NCBI GenBank assembly: GCA_031308135.1
Contig: JAHLJT010008756.1
Coordinates: 61,250,817 to 61,314,816, forward strand
Length of the DNA stretch: 64,000 nt
Direction of reading: 5' to 3'
Origin: Acheta domesticus
Taxonomy: Eukaryota > Arthropoda > Insecta > Orthoptera > Gryllidae
Shown here: piece by piece, positions 26,200 to 37,743 of the stretch
Layout: every line of letters begins with the position of its first letter
Numbering within the stretch: position 1 is the first letter of the stretch
Notes under the pieces: generated by a model
Database searches by the model: none
The model's input: the letters and a program-made list of their open reading frames with translations, nothing else
What the model was told of the DNA's origin: nothing
Position numbers and translations under genes: made by a program

Positions 26200-27671
26200 T
26201 GTATATGTATACACGGAGTTATATAATGCTGCGCGAAAAAATGGCCAATTTTCGGCGGAAAAAAAATAATAGCCGGGCCGTGAAAACGAATAAGTAGATA
26301 AAACTAGTTGCTAAAAAAGATAGAAAGAAAAAAAGAAGAAGAAAAGTTGCTAAAAAAGAAAGAAAGAAAAAAAATCCCCTAACACGTGGTTTAGCCAGAA
26401 ACCGTTTTCTAGGTCCTTGATACCGAAAACCCCATTGAAAGTCCGTCTGTCCGTCCGTCCGTCCGACTGTCCGTCTGTGAACACTGCTAGCGCCTAAACC
26501 ATACGTACGTTTTCTTCCAAAATGGATATTCCCCGGTCGATCTGATTGTAGTCGAAGCTTTGAGATTTTGAAAAAGATTCTTCAAAATTTGGGGGTACTT
26601 TATATGAAGCCCCCCGGGGATTTTCAAAATTTTCTCAAAAACGGGTCCAAATTTTTTCTTTAAATTTCTTGTATGAATAGAGTAAAATACACTTTTTAAC
26701 ATGGCATAGATCCGATTTTCACGTACAGCTCTGATTTTTCGAAACTTGTGAAAGTTTGAATTTTTTTCCACGTCTTTCTCCAACTACAAATTGAAGATAG
26801 AGATTTTTCCTTCAAATAAAATTTGTTCTGCATATTGAGTTCTTTCATAAAGGTCATGTAAATGTTTTTCAAAATTTTAGTAGTTTTCGTGCAATATGTG
26901 CAATTTAAAAAAAAAATAGAAAAACAAGAGTTTCTCAAAAACAGGTCCAATTTTTTTTTCTGTAATCTTTTGGTAGGGACAGTGGTAAATGTACTCTATC
27001 AGATGACACAAAAGCCATTTTGATCTATTGGTTGTTTTTTTCAAAAATTACAAAAATGTAAATTTTTTCACATGTTTCTCATGTCGATAATATTTACATT
27101 AACGGCGATTTTTTGACATTATATTTACGAGTATATATGCTTTAAATAATGTCAAGTAAAGTTTCTCGAAAACACAACCGTTTTCTGTGAAAAGTAGCGG
27201 AAAATTTCGCATTTTCAGAAACCCTCAAACGCCATTTTCTCATATATAGCTGCAATTTTTTTCTTAAAACTTTTGTAACGGATAGTGCGAATTACACTCT
27301 TTAGTATTGCGAAAATTTTATTTTGAGTATGTTTTTGTTTTTTCAAAAATTACATAATTGTAATTTTTTTAACGATCTCTCACATCTTTAGTATGCACAT
27401 TACCAGCAATTTGTAAACATTTTTATATTTGTGAGTGTAAGTGCTTCAAATAACTTCAAACAAGTATTTTGAAAATTCAAACATTTTCTGTGAAAATGAG
27501 CTTCAAATTTCGCAGTTTTAGTAGCGCTAAAACGCCATTTTCTCTTAAACGGCACATCATTTTTAAAAGAAAATTGCCATTCATGACTAGGTTTTTGTGT
27601 TCTTTAATATTCTAAAATTAATATTTCCGTTCTACCAATAGGAAACTGAAAAATTAGGAAAATGGCAATAG
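26200..27671 (-). repeat. Dispersed repeat family R1, copy c (inverted)
   Basis: R1 in the opposite orientation to copies a, b and d. It starts ATGCTGCGCGAAAAAATGG near 26228, passes through CCTAACACGTGGTTTAGCC and TCCTTGATACCGAAAACCC, a GTCC(GTCC)n run at 26445-26480, and CTAGCGCCTAAACCATACGT. Repeated 'cgccattttctc' modules follow out to GGAAAATGGCAATAG. Before the left end is a short direct repeat of ATACACGGAGT. No open frame is convincing. The hAT element at 27672 interrupts or abuts its inner end. Confidence 0.75.
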
Positions 27672-29043
27672 CAGTGGCGTGCATTCCATGGAATGAAGGG
27701 AATGAGTCATTCCCCTAAGTAAAGCAAAGAAATAATCCTTTATATATTGGAAATTTTCGTTGCTTACGACCAGAGCAAAACTGTTCACTCAACTCTGATT
27801 CTGAGCTGAGTGTGTGTGATGTTTTCAGAACGGTGTGTAGATTCGTCTCGTGACGTCAGCGAAGCTTCTTGGAGAGGGCAGGCTATTCACTTCGTCATGC
27901 CTCGTGAAAAGTCGAGTCGATTCGTGAGTGCGCGAGAATGATAATTTAAATGCGTTCTTTTGTGATCGACTGGTAGCAATTTCAAGTTCGAAAGAATTAA
28001 TTATTTTGGCGTTTTGAGCGTGTTTGATGTACGTGCTAACTACATTATAATACAATGAAAGTATCAAGTACCTAATAAGACTGAGAACGTTTATATTAAG
28101 TTAAAGAAAGTATTCTAAACAAACTAATTCTTTGCGTACCGTTTGCAGTTCTCCCTTGCGGGAAGGGAATGCATTGGTGAGATCATTCCGTGCAGTTGTC
28201 ATGGCATCTAGCGAGGAAAGTGGGGGGAACCCGTGTTGACAAGCAGAGCCGTCGGCACAGCGCAACGCCTACGGATCCCTTTCCGGTGATATGTTCGAAG
28301 TATGCATGATCAACTTTCAGGAGAGTAAAACATTACTGATATTTCGAGGACTCACCACACATAAGAATTGCAGACGGAAGGTTTAGATCGTATTCGCCCT
28401 TGGTATGTTATGAGATAAATTCTTCGAGAATTGTCGCTAGAGCTGATACCTAAAATAATACAATATTTGCATTCAGAGCAAAAACAAGAAACACACGTTG
28501 CAAGAACCAACAAGACGTGAAATTTGTCCGAGGAATTTAAACCGCAGAGCATCCAGAGAATGTGAAAAGTGTAAGAAAACAGTAGAACGGACATCACATC
28601 CATTGTTTGTAAAGATAGTGAAAAACATTATTATTGAAGTCTATAGATACATTTTCAAATCAACATTCACCATATATTAAAGTTTATGCACACATTTTTC
28701 ATTTTATGAAAAAAATGCTTTAATGCATTGATGGATTTTGTATATTTGTGTTAATAATTTTAAATAACAAAGTACCCGATAAATAAAGTTAAGTTATAAT
28801 CGCATAAATACAGAATTTTATTTGTTTATAATGTTAGAAGTCATTTAGGCAAAGATATTTTCCCTGGGGTCTGTTTTCTCCCGGGCGACCAGTTACGTTC
28901 GTATGCAAGATGCTACCTCTCCCGGGTTAATATTCACATTTTGAGAAAATTCATATCATATTTTTCTGTTTTACGTTTTTATACCTTGGATTTCAAAAGT
29001 GCTTCCCCTACTAAAATTATCACCGCACGCCACTGGACAATAG
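27664..29043. mobile_element. Non-autonomous hAT element
   Basis: The element proper is 27672-29035 (1364 bp). Ends are CAGTGGCGTGCATTCC and the inverse ...CCGCACGCCACTG. It is flanked by 8-bp near-duplicates GGCAATAG (27664-27671) and GACAATAG (29036-29043). CAGTGGCG ends plus an 8-bp duplication are diagnostic of hAT. No transposase is visible inside. It sits at the inner end of R1 copy c. Confidence 0.82.
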
Positions 29044-29076
29044 CATATTATGCAATTAGTTTAAAACGTTATCATT

Positions 29077-29155
29077 TTTTGCACGAATAAGAAGATATTA
29101 CCGAACGAACGACGTTAGGAGAGAGTTCTGTAATTTCTTCTTATGAGTGCAAAAC
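29077..29155. repeat. Imperfect hairpin
   Basis: TTTTGCACGAATAAGAAG (from 29077) is mirrored by CTTCTTATGAGTGCAAAA (ending about 29154) across a ~35-bp loop, extended by ATATTAC/GTAATTT next to the loop. It may be a small palindromic MITE or the end of a larger element. Confidence 0.6.
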
Positions 29156-29349
29156 AGTAACATTATAAACGAGTTTCATACACTATTTTTTGTATAACAG
29201 TATTAAAAGGATTTAAGGAAGCGAAATTAATTGTGTTAAGTTGTAATTCGTAGTTGTATTCGGTTTCAAATTCATGTTTTGACGTCATGAATGCTACCTA
29301 AGCAACTAATTTGTTTACAAATGGCAATTAGTTTGAAAGTCGCGATTCA

Positions 29350-30320
29350 AACATAATGGATTTTTCCAGAGAAATTGTGGAAGAAGCTGCAATAGCAGAA
29401 AATGCTATGATACCGAAAAAGTCTTGCAAACTTTATGAGAAAGAGTACTTAAAGTTAAGGAAATGTATGGATAAAAAATATGCAAATTTATTGTGCAAAG
29501 CTGCTGTTCTTTCGTATCTATCGGAGCAGTTTGGTTAAGTTAGTATAATGCACAAATGCTAGAATAAAGACGTTTGTTAATTTAATGCATGCCTCTTTAA
29601 ACATTAAGTCAACAGCATGTAAAGCGTCGACACTATGGTGCAGTTATTCCAAATTAAAGGAAATGCTAAAGATCAAAGAGAATATTGATATTGGAACTTT
29701 TCATAAAGTAAGTTTACTTATAAAACAAGTAAATGTGGGATATCAACCTATAAAGGCAATGGTATTTTCCCACAAAGATGTAAACACACTTCTTACAAAA
29801 GCTGATGATGAAACTTTTCATTTAATGAAGGTATAATAATGACAATGGCAATAATAGTTAAGTTTTATTTATTAACTGCTGTATTGTATTAATAACTGGT
29901 ATGAGTGTCATGTTGTTTTGTTTGCTATTTTTGGCATATTTGATGCTTGTAGACGTGTCGAATTGTACAATTTGTGCATCAACGATGTGAAAGAAGAAGG
30001 TTCTGTTTTGATAGTGAACATTAAAGCGACAAAAAAATGACAAGCCCGGAATATTTACTATCGTATCCAGTGAAGAATTTAATTATGTTGAAGTCTGTAA
30101 AAAATACATTTCCTTAAGACCCTTACATGTTAAACACAAAAAACTTTTTTGTTTTACAATCATGGCAAATGCAGCTGCAATCCAATTGGTACACTGAAAA
30201 AAAAGATACCATAAATCACAACAAGGTTTCAATAGTTGAACTAAACCTTCATGCACCAAATGGAAACATTGCTTCGTTAGGCATATACCGAGTAAGATCA
30301 ACAAATATCAATAAGTAAAA
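29350..30320 (+). pseudogene. Crypton-type tyrosine recombinase relic
   Basis: Plus-strand pieces in the order of a Crypton YR transposase. First is an N-terminal segment MDFSREIVEEAAIAENAMIP...YEKEYLKL (29356). Next is the core-binding part STLWCSYSKLKEMLKIKENI (29635-29690) with DVNTLLTKADDETFHLMKV. Then comes RRVELYNLCINDVKEEGSVLIV (about 29952-30017), which matches the catalytic Arg-containing 'CRREELTNLTIDDV' block. A segment YVEVCKKYISLRPLHVKHKK (30087-30145) follows, then a GKCSCNPIG-like piece. Stops and frame changes (for example after FG at 29538 and at 30038) break the gene. The distal catalytic HxxR/Tyr part is not seen. Cryptons have no terminal inverted repeats, so ends cannot be set. 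Confidence 0.72.
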
Positions 30321-31389
30321 TAAAAATCCCGCTTGTTGAACTATTATGCTCGTGATTGTTGAGCGGTTTTTGTTGCAGTGTACGGATACCTGTATGCTTC
30401 CGCACAGATCTCCTTGTTATAAGGGCATGTGGACTTCTCCTGGACCCAGCGGCATTCAGCTGTATGTCGCTGTGACAAGTGTGTGGGAGGAGGGCACCGT
30501 GGAGGGGGGTAAAAAATCTGCCCTGTTCCCGCCTGGTTCCCGCGCTTATATGTTGCTCGTGTCTGTCCAGCAGAGAGTATTATAAGGGAATGATATGGGA
30601 AGGCCCTATTTATTAGTGTGGATTACATATCTGGTGGTAATTTTTTAGTAGACTCCAGAGTCAGAATTACGTATTGATGTGAAAGACTTTATTCATTGGG
30701 CGTGAACGGAATATTCGAATTAGGTGACCATTAACTTCGTATTGCTTCGTATTTCATTTTTCGAACAAGAGTTCTCTTTCTGGAATGCAGCAAATATGCC
30801 GCATTGAATGCAATGACAACAGTTTGTCAGAGAGTGGTGCCCTTTGAAGGTGGTGCCACAATGGAATGGATCAACATTTTGAAGGTATGTATACATGCCT
30901 ACCCAGAAATGCATGTTTTTAGGTTACTAAGCCCTATTAATCAGAGTTACCAGTAAATTAATTGTAAAATTCCCCCAAAAGCTTGTGTTGAACATGATAA
31001 ACCAAATAATTTTACATCACCAGTTAAAACAATTGTATACATACATTGGTGAATTTCTTCAAGTTTCCTACTTGGTTATAATTTACAAAAACAAATTTGT
31101 TATGATAAATTATTAGTGATGATCAACAATTCTTACAAATAATATTATATTTTTGACATAGTCAATGTCATGTTGCTTTAAAATAAAGGATAATGTAATG
31201 CATTATAATTGGAAATATTTTTTTAATATTTTTTTTCACTTTCTCTGTATTTGTTACTTTATTATTATTATTATATTAAAATGACTATATGAAATACATT
31301 AAACATTAATTAATATTTGTCCTTTAAGCTATATAAGAAATCCAAATGCCATTGTGTTCAAGTATTTATAGAGAACTGTTTCCAAATTC
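30321..31389. other. No gene seen; short GC-richer patch
   Basis: A GC-richer block at 30400-30560 holds an 79-codon open frame with no recognisable similarity. It could be a SINE or transposon fragment. The rest is AT-rich. Confidence 0.3.
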
Positions 31390-31480
31390 TTATTTTGCAT
31401 TCAAGAAAACGTGCAGGTCTCCTCCCTCATGCATCACATACATTTTTTACTGTTTTTTTACCAAATAAATAAATAAACAT
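31390..31480 (+). mobile_element. LINE 3' end fragment (family L2x)
   Basis: CAAGAAAACGTGCAGGTC...CATACATTTTTTACTG followed by CAAATAAATAAATAAAC. The same 3' end recurs at 45788-46076 and, inverted, at 35690 and 60965. Severely 5'-truncated. Confidence 0.65.
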
Positions 31481-32335
31481 TGAATTCCCTGCAAAGGACT
31501 TGGTTAATTGTCTTAAAAAAAGTACTATTAAAGAAGAAGTTATATGATTAGTTTTTAATACACAATTGGGCATTGCAATTGTACTGTTTACAATAAAGTT
31601 TAATGTTTTACCAATCTTATGACATATTTTTAACATAGTCTCAAAGTGTCATTAATGTCAATTAGAAATTGTATAATTGAATGTTGTGTAGTTTAACTAT
31701 GCATAACTTAAAATCACACAAATTAGGGGTTCCCAGTGTTACGCATAATCCCAAAGATATGTGGTAGGCTTGTAGATGATTCAGGATGTACTTCAAATTT
31801 TCTCTGGGTAGTGTGAATTTCTTCTTAATGCTCACTATTCCATCAAGTTTATGAAACATAATTCTATAATATATTTATAGAAGAGTGGTTTTCCATTGAT
31901 GCTGTACCAAAAAAATATATACTTCAGTGAACTCAATCAGAAGTCATTTAAAAGTGTTTTCTTATGTACTATAAATATTCAGAATTTTCATTGTTGAAAT
32001 TGAGGCTAAAATGTCACGTGTTTTGTAAATATTCAAACAAACTGCCATGTAGACCTACAAAAAGTTTCTGCTATAAATCCTTTCTATTTACTTTTTAATT
32101 ATATTTTCAAATACTGTTGTGGGGAGGTACTATTGTGTTAATTTTATTCTTTACTGTTGATTGTTGCAGATACTATGAATGTCTATTGCCTACAAGATCA
32201 AGATTATGATAATGTATTAGAAGGTGACTGCTAATTTACAACATGGACTTCTGTGATAATAATGTACCTATTATTTACATTCACAAAATATATAGTCATT
32301 AATGGTTCAATTTTTTAAGTGACAACTGCTATTAA
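31481..32335. other. AT-rich interval, nothing recognised
   Basis: No coding or repeat landmarks seen. Confidence 0.3.
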
Positions 32336-32600
32336 CTGTCAGGTTATGCTACAAGGATCTGTGCTTGGACCTTTGCTAGTAGTAATATATATGTTAACGT
32401 TATTCCAAACTCCTCTGATATTTCTGTAATTTCTTATGCAGATGATACAACATTAATAAGCAGTGAGCAAATTCTTTTTTCATGTAGACACTAATGACTG
32501 AATCTTTTAAATGATTTTAAAGTTGCTTGTCACTAAATGAATTAAAATTAAATGTTAAGAAAACCGTATTTATCAAATCTGTGCTTAGATGACAAAATGA
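32336..32600 (+). pseudogene. LINE reverse transcriptase fragment
   Basis: Reads QGSVLGPLLVVIY (about 32350-32390) and ISYADDTTLISSEQ (about 32428-32470), the paired motifs preceding and containing the catalytic DD of a non-LTR reverse transcriptase, then a decayed thumb segment. Stops and shifts throughout. Confidence 0.7.
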
Positions 32601-35600
32601 TATGTGATTTTGTCATGGCATTAGTCATTCTTGTTTGTTAATATTTAGGAGGAGGAGGCAACGGAGCTTGTAGTTTACAAAGAAAAAAAAACAGTGTTGG
32701 CAAATTGCAATAAGACAAAGTCCACAGACTAATTTTTCATTACATCTTGATGCATATATTGTACTTATTGATGATACTGCATACAAATTTTAACAAAATT
32801 ATTATCTTGTAAAAGTGTTAAAAAATTGTTAAAAGTTCTGAAACATCTAATATAATCATGTAAATATTTGTCATTAGCCAGTATTTGTGGCTATCTGTTA
32901 AAATTAAAAATTGGCAAGCAGTGATTTGTATTAATTATTAGCCATACACATGTTTTGGGAATCTTGTCTTGGCTTTGGTGATTCTACAATGAGGATAGTG
33001 GGCGATTGTGTTTAATTGGTATATGATGAAAAACTAGCTTAGGTGAACAATTAGAGTGGATGTGATGCTGGGATGAACAGTATATAATTTTTAGAAATAT
33101 GATGGACTCCCAAGTATCATGGATTAATCATGTGAAACTTAATCCCAAGCTCAAATTCAACAATTCTTTTGTTCTTATTAAAAAAATAAGATAAAAAATA
33201 CCTAATTATACCAAACTTGTTTCCTTTGATGCGAACAATTTATTCACCAACATACCACCCTCTGAAGAAGATGTCTGTATAAAACATACTATTATGAATT
33301 CTTAATCTTCTTTTAAAATCAAAATAGATCTAATTAAAATATTGAACTTGCGCATTGAAGATAATTTTTTCAAACTCTATGACAAAATTTAAAAAAACAA
33401 AACAACAACAACAACAACAAAAAACAAAACAAGGGTCTTGCTGTGAGTTTGAACATGTCTCCATTATTGCTGGAGTGTTTATGAACTATTTTGAAAGGAA
33501 TTTATTTAACTCTTTTGTTAGGCATACCATTTGTCAGAATGGATTGAGTTGTCCTGGGTCTCATAGAACCATGCAATATTTTTTTAAATTTTGAGATCAA
33601 TCTTTGGATCTATTGCAGGAAAGTTGTTTTTTTATTATTGCCTTGGAAGTGTTAGCGGAGTATTTGAAATGAAATTTCAGTATTTACTGTTTATTTTCAT
33701 GATTACTTATTTTACATACTGATGTAGAAAAAGAAAACAGAACATTATGTAAAATCAGTATTAAACACGGAGTGATAATTATTTCCTGTCTTTATTTTTT
33801 ATCAATAGCATTGTTGCTTACATTAAAGATTTTTTTTTTCAAAAATTTGTGTGTGATTGCGTAAACATAGGAAAGTATCAAACTTTTTACACACATTTCA
33901 CAAATTTTTTTTTGTTTCCTTTATTGCATGTAAGCATACACCTATTTCTCTTTTTACTTTGGGGTTCGGGATAAATTTTACTTCAATTTTCAGGTTTTCT
34001 CTATTTAGTCAGCATTTGTTGAATTTCTTCTTGTAATAGTGAACCTTCTTTGCTGCTGCTGCTGGAGTAACAAACTTTGAGCCAAATTATTTCTTTATGT
34101 ACTCTCATAGATGAGGGTATTGTTAGCCATTTCCTAAATAAATTACTCATCCTAAGCATAAACCAAGCTATAAATAGTATTGAATCTTGGTAACCAAAAT
34201 TAATATAAACAAATAACAAGAATATTAAATTTGTAAATTGAAATATTAAAAGAAGCAAACAAAAATACTTTCGAAAATAGTTTTCATCTATATTTTAAGC
34301 TATAATTTAAACAAATCTTAGTGCTTTTATAAAAAAAAATATTAATTAAATTTAAATTTTTTTGACCGATAATATAATTTGCTAATTCATTTCATTGCAA
34401 AAATTACTGTCAGGGGTCCCTAAAACATGCTTATTCATTAATGTATTTATTAATCCAGACTAGCGTTACTGATTACATGTATACATCAATTTATGTTGTC
34501 ATTTGTTTGCAGTTTAGTTTGTGTCAATATATTGTGAATTATGTTATAGTTTACACATTTTACTCAACTAAATAAATATTTTAATGTTGTATTTGAATAA
34601 TATTTTTTTCTAGGTACATGCTGTTTTGGTATATTCATTATATATGTACCTACAATATATAACTTAATTTATTCAACAATGCAGATGTTAGCGATGCTTA
34701 TATAAAGTCCCATAACAATCAGATTGCAAAATGTAAGCTTTTGAGGCCTTTGGAGTATTTTTTTAGTGAAATTATATTATCTTGCGATGTCTGGTTGTGT
34801 AGTTAAATGTATACATCTGTTGTTGGATCAAAAGTATATAATGAATATTGTATTAATAGCAGGTACTATGCATAACCCATTCCCATGGACATCCATTCCT
34901 TCATACGCCAACGTTCAGTAACTTGCTACACCCATAAGGAATGTTAAAATAAGGCAACACGGATGGCTGGATCCTTCAACCAGTATTGCTCTATGCGCCG
35001 ACTCGGAAGGCCGGCTCCTTATCAGTATCGCCCGGATACGCCATGACTGTAGTCTGGCTCCTCCAACCAGCGTGCACGCTTATGCCGAATAGGAAGCTTG
35101 CTCCTCCGATACGGATGCAACTCGTAGCCGGGTTATTCTGACAAGGTTCATTCAGAGGTGTGCAACAAGGTTTTCTTCACGATGCATCATTTCGTTCCAA
35201 CAATCTCCGTCACGAAACAGTAACACTGCTCCTGGTTGGGCATATACTAACATGCGTTCCCTTGTTACAGTATAAAGGATCAGGTATACTGCAATTGTTC
35301 TTTTTTTTCCGTGTATCAATACATTTGCGAAAATACCAAAAAGTATTGCAAATTTTTTAAAATTACCAAATGCAGGAAAGTAATCTGGTCATTCGTTTAG
35401 GAGAACATCCGCGACGTTTCTCGTAGATAATGATGGTGATATCACTACACCTGAACGTCATGGAGGATGGAGGTCTACAAGTGTAGCCGAGTCATACATC
35501 GAAGAATCGGTGAATAACAAGATTCAAATTGCTAACAAAATATTGGTTATTGCAGAAAGCAAAGAAAAAACAAGTATTTTAGATATAAATGCACGTTCTG

Positions 35601-35689
35601 TAGTGTCACTGACCAATTTATCAAATTGTACAATTAATGTACATGTTCACAAGAATTAATTTGATGTTTTTTGTTGTTCTTATTATGTT
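32601..35689. other. Long AT-rich interval without a gene
   Basis: No conserved reading frame. A CAACAACAACAA repeat lies at about 33402-33420. A GC-richer island at 34870-35150 with repeated 'GGCTCCT' words could be a SINE or other repeat, but I cannot classify it. Confidence 0.35.
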
Positions 35690-37040
35690 GTTTTTTTATT
35701 TATTTATTTATTTACGTAAAAAAAAACAGTTAAAAACTGCGTATGACGAGCTATGGGGAGAAGTGATTTTTGTGCACGTTTTCATAATTCTGTGGTCTCT
35801 ATCCTAAACCATATTTTAGTCGAATTTTGAATACAGAAAAGAGAGGTTTTTTCGAGTTTTGTTGACAAAATATTCGCTCCTATATAATAAAATATATTTT
35901 TCAAAGGTAAATTAGCTATAAATTCCTGCCCTGAACCCTCATGTTCTTCATGAAAGAATAATACTTTTTGCCGCGATAATATGAAAAACGATAATTTGAA
36001 TAACTATATTTCCCACTGAAATTCAGAAGACGTGCACAAATAATGAAGTTACATTTATGTCCAGAAGCAAAACAAGGGACCATCTCAGCATTTGCTCAAG
36101 GATCAGGGAAACTGGACGAAAAACCTGATCGAGATGGGGGCCATCAACCCAGAAACTGTGGTACAATACTTGTTACAGGTTCTTTAGAATTATACAGTCC
36201 AAATGATAAATAATTACATTAACTATCATTGTTAAAATTAATTCTACTTTCCTTTTTGATGCTCGGTATAGTCTCGAATTGTATAGAAACAGTTATGCAG
36301 CAGAAAAGATTTTACTTAGGACTTAAATTTTTCTATCGAATTTAATCGTTTAATGTCTTCTGGCAAAGTGTTGTATAGTAATGTACATGAATTGTATGTG
36401 AATTTTTTGTAGTGAGCTGTTGATACTGCCATCTGGTGAATATGATTACTACGTCGTGTGTTATACTTATAGACATCGGCGTTTGCTGAAAATATATCCC
36501 CGCCCTTAAGTAAGTCATTTTTGACAAAAACTACTGATTCGTAAATCAGGGGACAAGGTAACGGTAAAATTCCTAGATTAATAAAGAGTGACTTACAAGA
36601 ATCACGTGGGTTGGATTTGCTTATTATTCGTACAATTCTTTTTTGTAATCTGAAAGTCTGTGAGCTATAAGATGTGTTTCCCCAGAATATTATGCCATAC
36701 CTCAGGCGGGAGTGAACATTGGCAAAATATACACAACGAGCTGTATGAAGGCTGACGGAATTGGAAAGAATTCTGAACGCGTAGCATAATGAACTTAATT
36801 TTGTGTTCAATTCATTTAAGTGGGCATTCCATTTGAGGTTTGACTGAATTGATAGACCTAAAAATTTTGTTACATTAACATCAGTCAATGGCACTCCGTT
36901 CATTTTCAATGGAGTACAGAATTTTTTATTTGATATGGAAAACTGCATTGAAACAGTTTTATTTTCATTTACTTTTAATTTGTTATTACGGAACCAATTT
37001 GAAACGTCTGTTCTTGTTATATTACCAAATAAAAACAAAA
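35690..37040 (-). pseudogene. LINE ORF2 C-terminal part with 3' UTR (family L2x)
   Basis: A 240-codon open frame on the minus strand (37038-36316) encodes the end of a non-LTR reverse transcriptase and its C-terminal region. It includes DVSNWFRNNKLKVNENKT, FLGLSIQSNLKWNAHL and LRYGIIFWGNTSYSSQTFRLQ, followed by a C-terminal segment ending PEDIKRLNSIEKFKS. This pattern is common in Jockey/CR1-like LINEs of arthropods. The 3' UTR runs down to a TTTATTTATTTATTTA tail complement at 35696-35715. The catalytic YADD and everything upstream are missing (5' truncation). The remaining frame is intact, so the copy is not ancient. Confidence 0.85.
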
Positions 37041-37310
37041 TATAATTTTAAAGGAATAATAAATTAATAAATCAGTTTTTAAAAGTAAGTTTTTTCATAA
37101 CGTATTTGATTTTACTGCGAACACTGCAATCTATTTTTATGGTATCACTGCCTTCTTTGAACTGAAAATATATAGGGGCCGTGACTATTACGTCAGTGAT
37201 GGCTCATATTTCGTGCATAAATAGCAATAACGCTGACGTAATGATTCGTGCAATATGTCATATTATGAACGATTTTGTTAATGTAAAAGGGTTGTTTATA
37301 ATGCTGGTAT
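37041..37310. other. Short interval without features
   Basis: AT-rich, no gene seen. Confidence 0.3.
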
Positions 37311-37743
37311 ACAAAAAATGTACTTTGGTGGTGATAGATGGCAGCTGACAAGAAAGAGTATGTGGCAATTTCGAATAGCTAGCGAAAACCCAAGGAAATA
37401 GAAAACTAATACGGGAAAGTCTGTGCCATTCTGTAGCACCACTAGTTTGGTTATGAGATTTTTCTGGGACAAATGAAACAAAGATATTTATGTAACAACA
37501 GTCAGTCGGCCTGCTTGCTCTAAGAGAAAATCTCGATGATTAAGATGTGAAGCAACCCGATTCGTGGCGCAGTAGCCCAGTCAAATTAGACATATCGCGT
37601 AAAAACTAGTGGTGCCACAAAATGGCACAGACTTTCCCGTATTAGTTTTCTATTTCCTTGGGTCTTCGCTAGCTATTCGGAATTGCCAATTGCTCTTTCT
37701 AGCCAGCTGCCATCTATCACCGCAAAAACTACATTTTTTTGTC
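37311..37743. repeat. Large palindrome, ~139-bp arms
   Basis: The left arm 37311-37449 (including GATAGATGGCAGCTGACAAG, GAATAGCTAGCGAA and ACCACTAGTTT) is mirrored by the right arm 37603-37743 (AAACTAGTGGTGCCAC... GCTAGCTATTCGG... GCCATCTATCACC) around a ~153-bp spacer. The right arm continues directly into R1 copy d, so the palindrome may be the inner end of R1 or a foldback MITE attached to it. Confidence 0.8.

Noticed and set aside
26200..27000. R1 as a protein-coding transposon (minus frame of 98 codons reading KILKIPGGLHIKYPQI)
   Set aside because: Related frames in copies d, f and h are interrupted at different places and the similarity follows the DNA; no evidence of protein-level conservation.
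35696..35715. TTTATTTA run as a microsatellite of its own
   Set aside because: It is the inverse of the AAATAAATAA tail of the L2x LINE family seen at four places.
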